DNA from: an uncultured Bacteroidota bacterium
GTDB taxonomy: Bacteria; Bacteroidota; Bacteroidia; Chitinophagales; Saprospiraceae
DNA length: 33,105 nucleotides
Direction: 5' to 3'
NCBI GenBank assembly: GCA_903933805.1
Contig: CAIZLM010000026.1
Location: forward strand, 1 to 33,105
The first letter of the stretch is position 1. Each line of letters opens with the position of its first letter. Below are positions 32,905 to 33,105 of this stretch, in pieces. Below the pieces are notes generated by a model. It did not search any database. It worked only from the letters and a program-made list of their open reading frames with translations, and was not told the DNA's origin. The translations under genes and the position numbers were made by a program.

Positions 32905-33035
32905 GTCGGCAAAAGCCGACTAAACGCGGCCACCGCGCCCATGCCCCCGATGGGCAATACCATCGGGGCAATCTATATGACCCCAAAGGGCCATATCAGT
33001 AGGGGTAAAGTTGCGAAATCGCAACTTTACCCCTA
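32905..33035 (+). ncRNA. Candidate structured RNA: five consecutive hairpins
   Basis: The stems are 32905-32920 (GTCGGC-AAAA-GCCGAC), 32925-32937 (CGCGG-CCA-CCGCG), 32945-32968 (CCCCGATGG-gcaata-CCATCGGGG), 32975-32996 (ATATGaCCC-CAAA-GGGcCATAT) and 33001-33034 (AGGGGTAAAGTTGCGA-AA-TCGCAACTTTACCCCT), the last followed by ATTTTT as a terminator. The region is much richer in G+C than the flanks and has no open frame of note. GGCCACCG occurs twice (32889, 32928). It could be a small RNA, a regulatory leader or the end of a mobile element; no known family was recognised. Confidence 0.4.
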
Positions 33036-33040
33036 TTTTT
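33000..33040 (+). terminator. Strong intrinsic terminator, 16-17-bp stem
   Basis: AGGGGTAAAGTTGCGA and its exact complement are separated by AA, giving an effectively four-base loop. ATTTTT follows. It ends either the second CotH transcript or the structured block before it. Confidence 0.85.
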
Positions 33041-33056
33041 GTTTCAAAATTTGACG

Positions 33057-33105
33057 ATGCAGTTCGCAGACATAAAAAACGACATCGCTTTCCGCAAGAT
33101 TTTTG
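33057..33105 (+). CDS. Rpn/PD-(D/E)XK nuclease family transposase-like protein (5' end only)
   Basis: The ATG at 33057 opens a frame of 16 codons to the window edge: MQFADIKNDIAFRKIF. This matches the conserved N-terminus (xKNDxAFKxIFG) of the Rpn family, the recombination-promoting nuclease/putative transposase proteins that are common in Bacteroidota. The rest of the gene is outside the window, so intactness and the catalytic residues cannot be judged. Confidence 0.7.
   Translation, partial: MQFADIKNDIAFRKIF

Overview
This window reads as a chromosomal segment of a Bacteroidota bacterium, most likely the Saprospiria (Haliscomenobacter/Lewinella-like). The phylum call rests on type IX secretion sorting domains of both type A and type B (gliding-motility-associated) kinds, a futalosine-route MqnA, a DUF5522 Cys-rich miniprotein, homodimeric GcvP, many start codons without a Shine-Dalgarno sequence, and repeated matches to the Bacteroidota -7 promoter element TAnnTTTG. 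The class call is inference. I saw no rRNA, tRNA, CRISPR array or complete insertion sequence.

Layout. Positions 1-1694 (minus): the start of an oligopeptide-type ABC permease, ATGA-coupled to a mevalonate-kinase-like GHMP kinase. 1867-4716: gcvP. 4732-4963: a nested palindromic repeat between convergent genes. 4997-6280 (minus): a DprE1-like FAD oxidase. 6473-8788: secreted propeller-like protein, mqnA, msrA. 8781-9860 (minus): a T9SS type B secreted protein. 10020-10759: a small SnoaL/DUF4440-like secreted protein and a DUF5522 protein. 10753-11538 (minus): membrane-anchored glucosaminidase. 11783-13664: BadF-type N-acetylglucosamine kinase and phosphofructokinase. 13658-14404 (minus): PlsC acyltransferase. 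14797-15105: a stand-alone T9SS type A sorting domain behind a sigma-54-like promoter. 15346-15765 (minus): ndk. 16010-17020: NrnA-type DHH phosphoesterase. 17121-19100: two paralogous FKBP prolyl isomerases. 19180-20290: prfB with its programmed +1 frameshift. 20506-23766: a Tat-exported sugar oxidation cluster (hydroxypyruvate-isomerase-like protein, GMC oxidoreductase, gluconate dehydrogenase subunit 3). 24059-26965: a large VPS10/BNR propeller protein. 27054-27833: a lipoprotein. 27934-29265: kynureninase. 29344-32831: two tandem CotH-kinase-family secreted proteins. 33057-end: the first codons of an Rpn/PD-(D/E)XK transposase-like nuclease, preceded by five consecutive hairpins.

Most genes are housekeeping or envelope functions. 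The most interesting content is between them: a family of imperfect palindromes of about 78 bp, ending GTAACTGGTTAGGTGG...CCACCTAACCAGTTAC. There are five recognisable full copies and four decayed remnants in 33 kb, in both orientations, always intergenic or at a stop codon. In several cases the outer end (GTTAC followed by TTTT) builds a TAnnTTTG-like promoter element facing the adjacent gene. Strong perfect-stem terminators, three convergent gene pairs with overlapping stop codons, and the structured RNA-like block before the Rpn gene are the other non-coding features of note.
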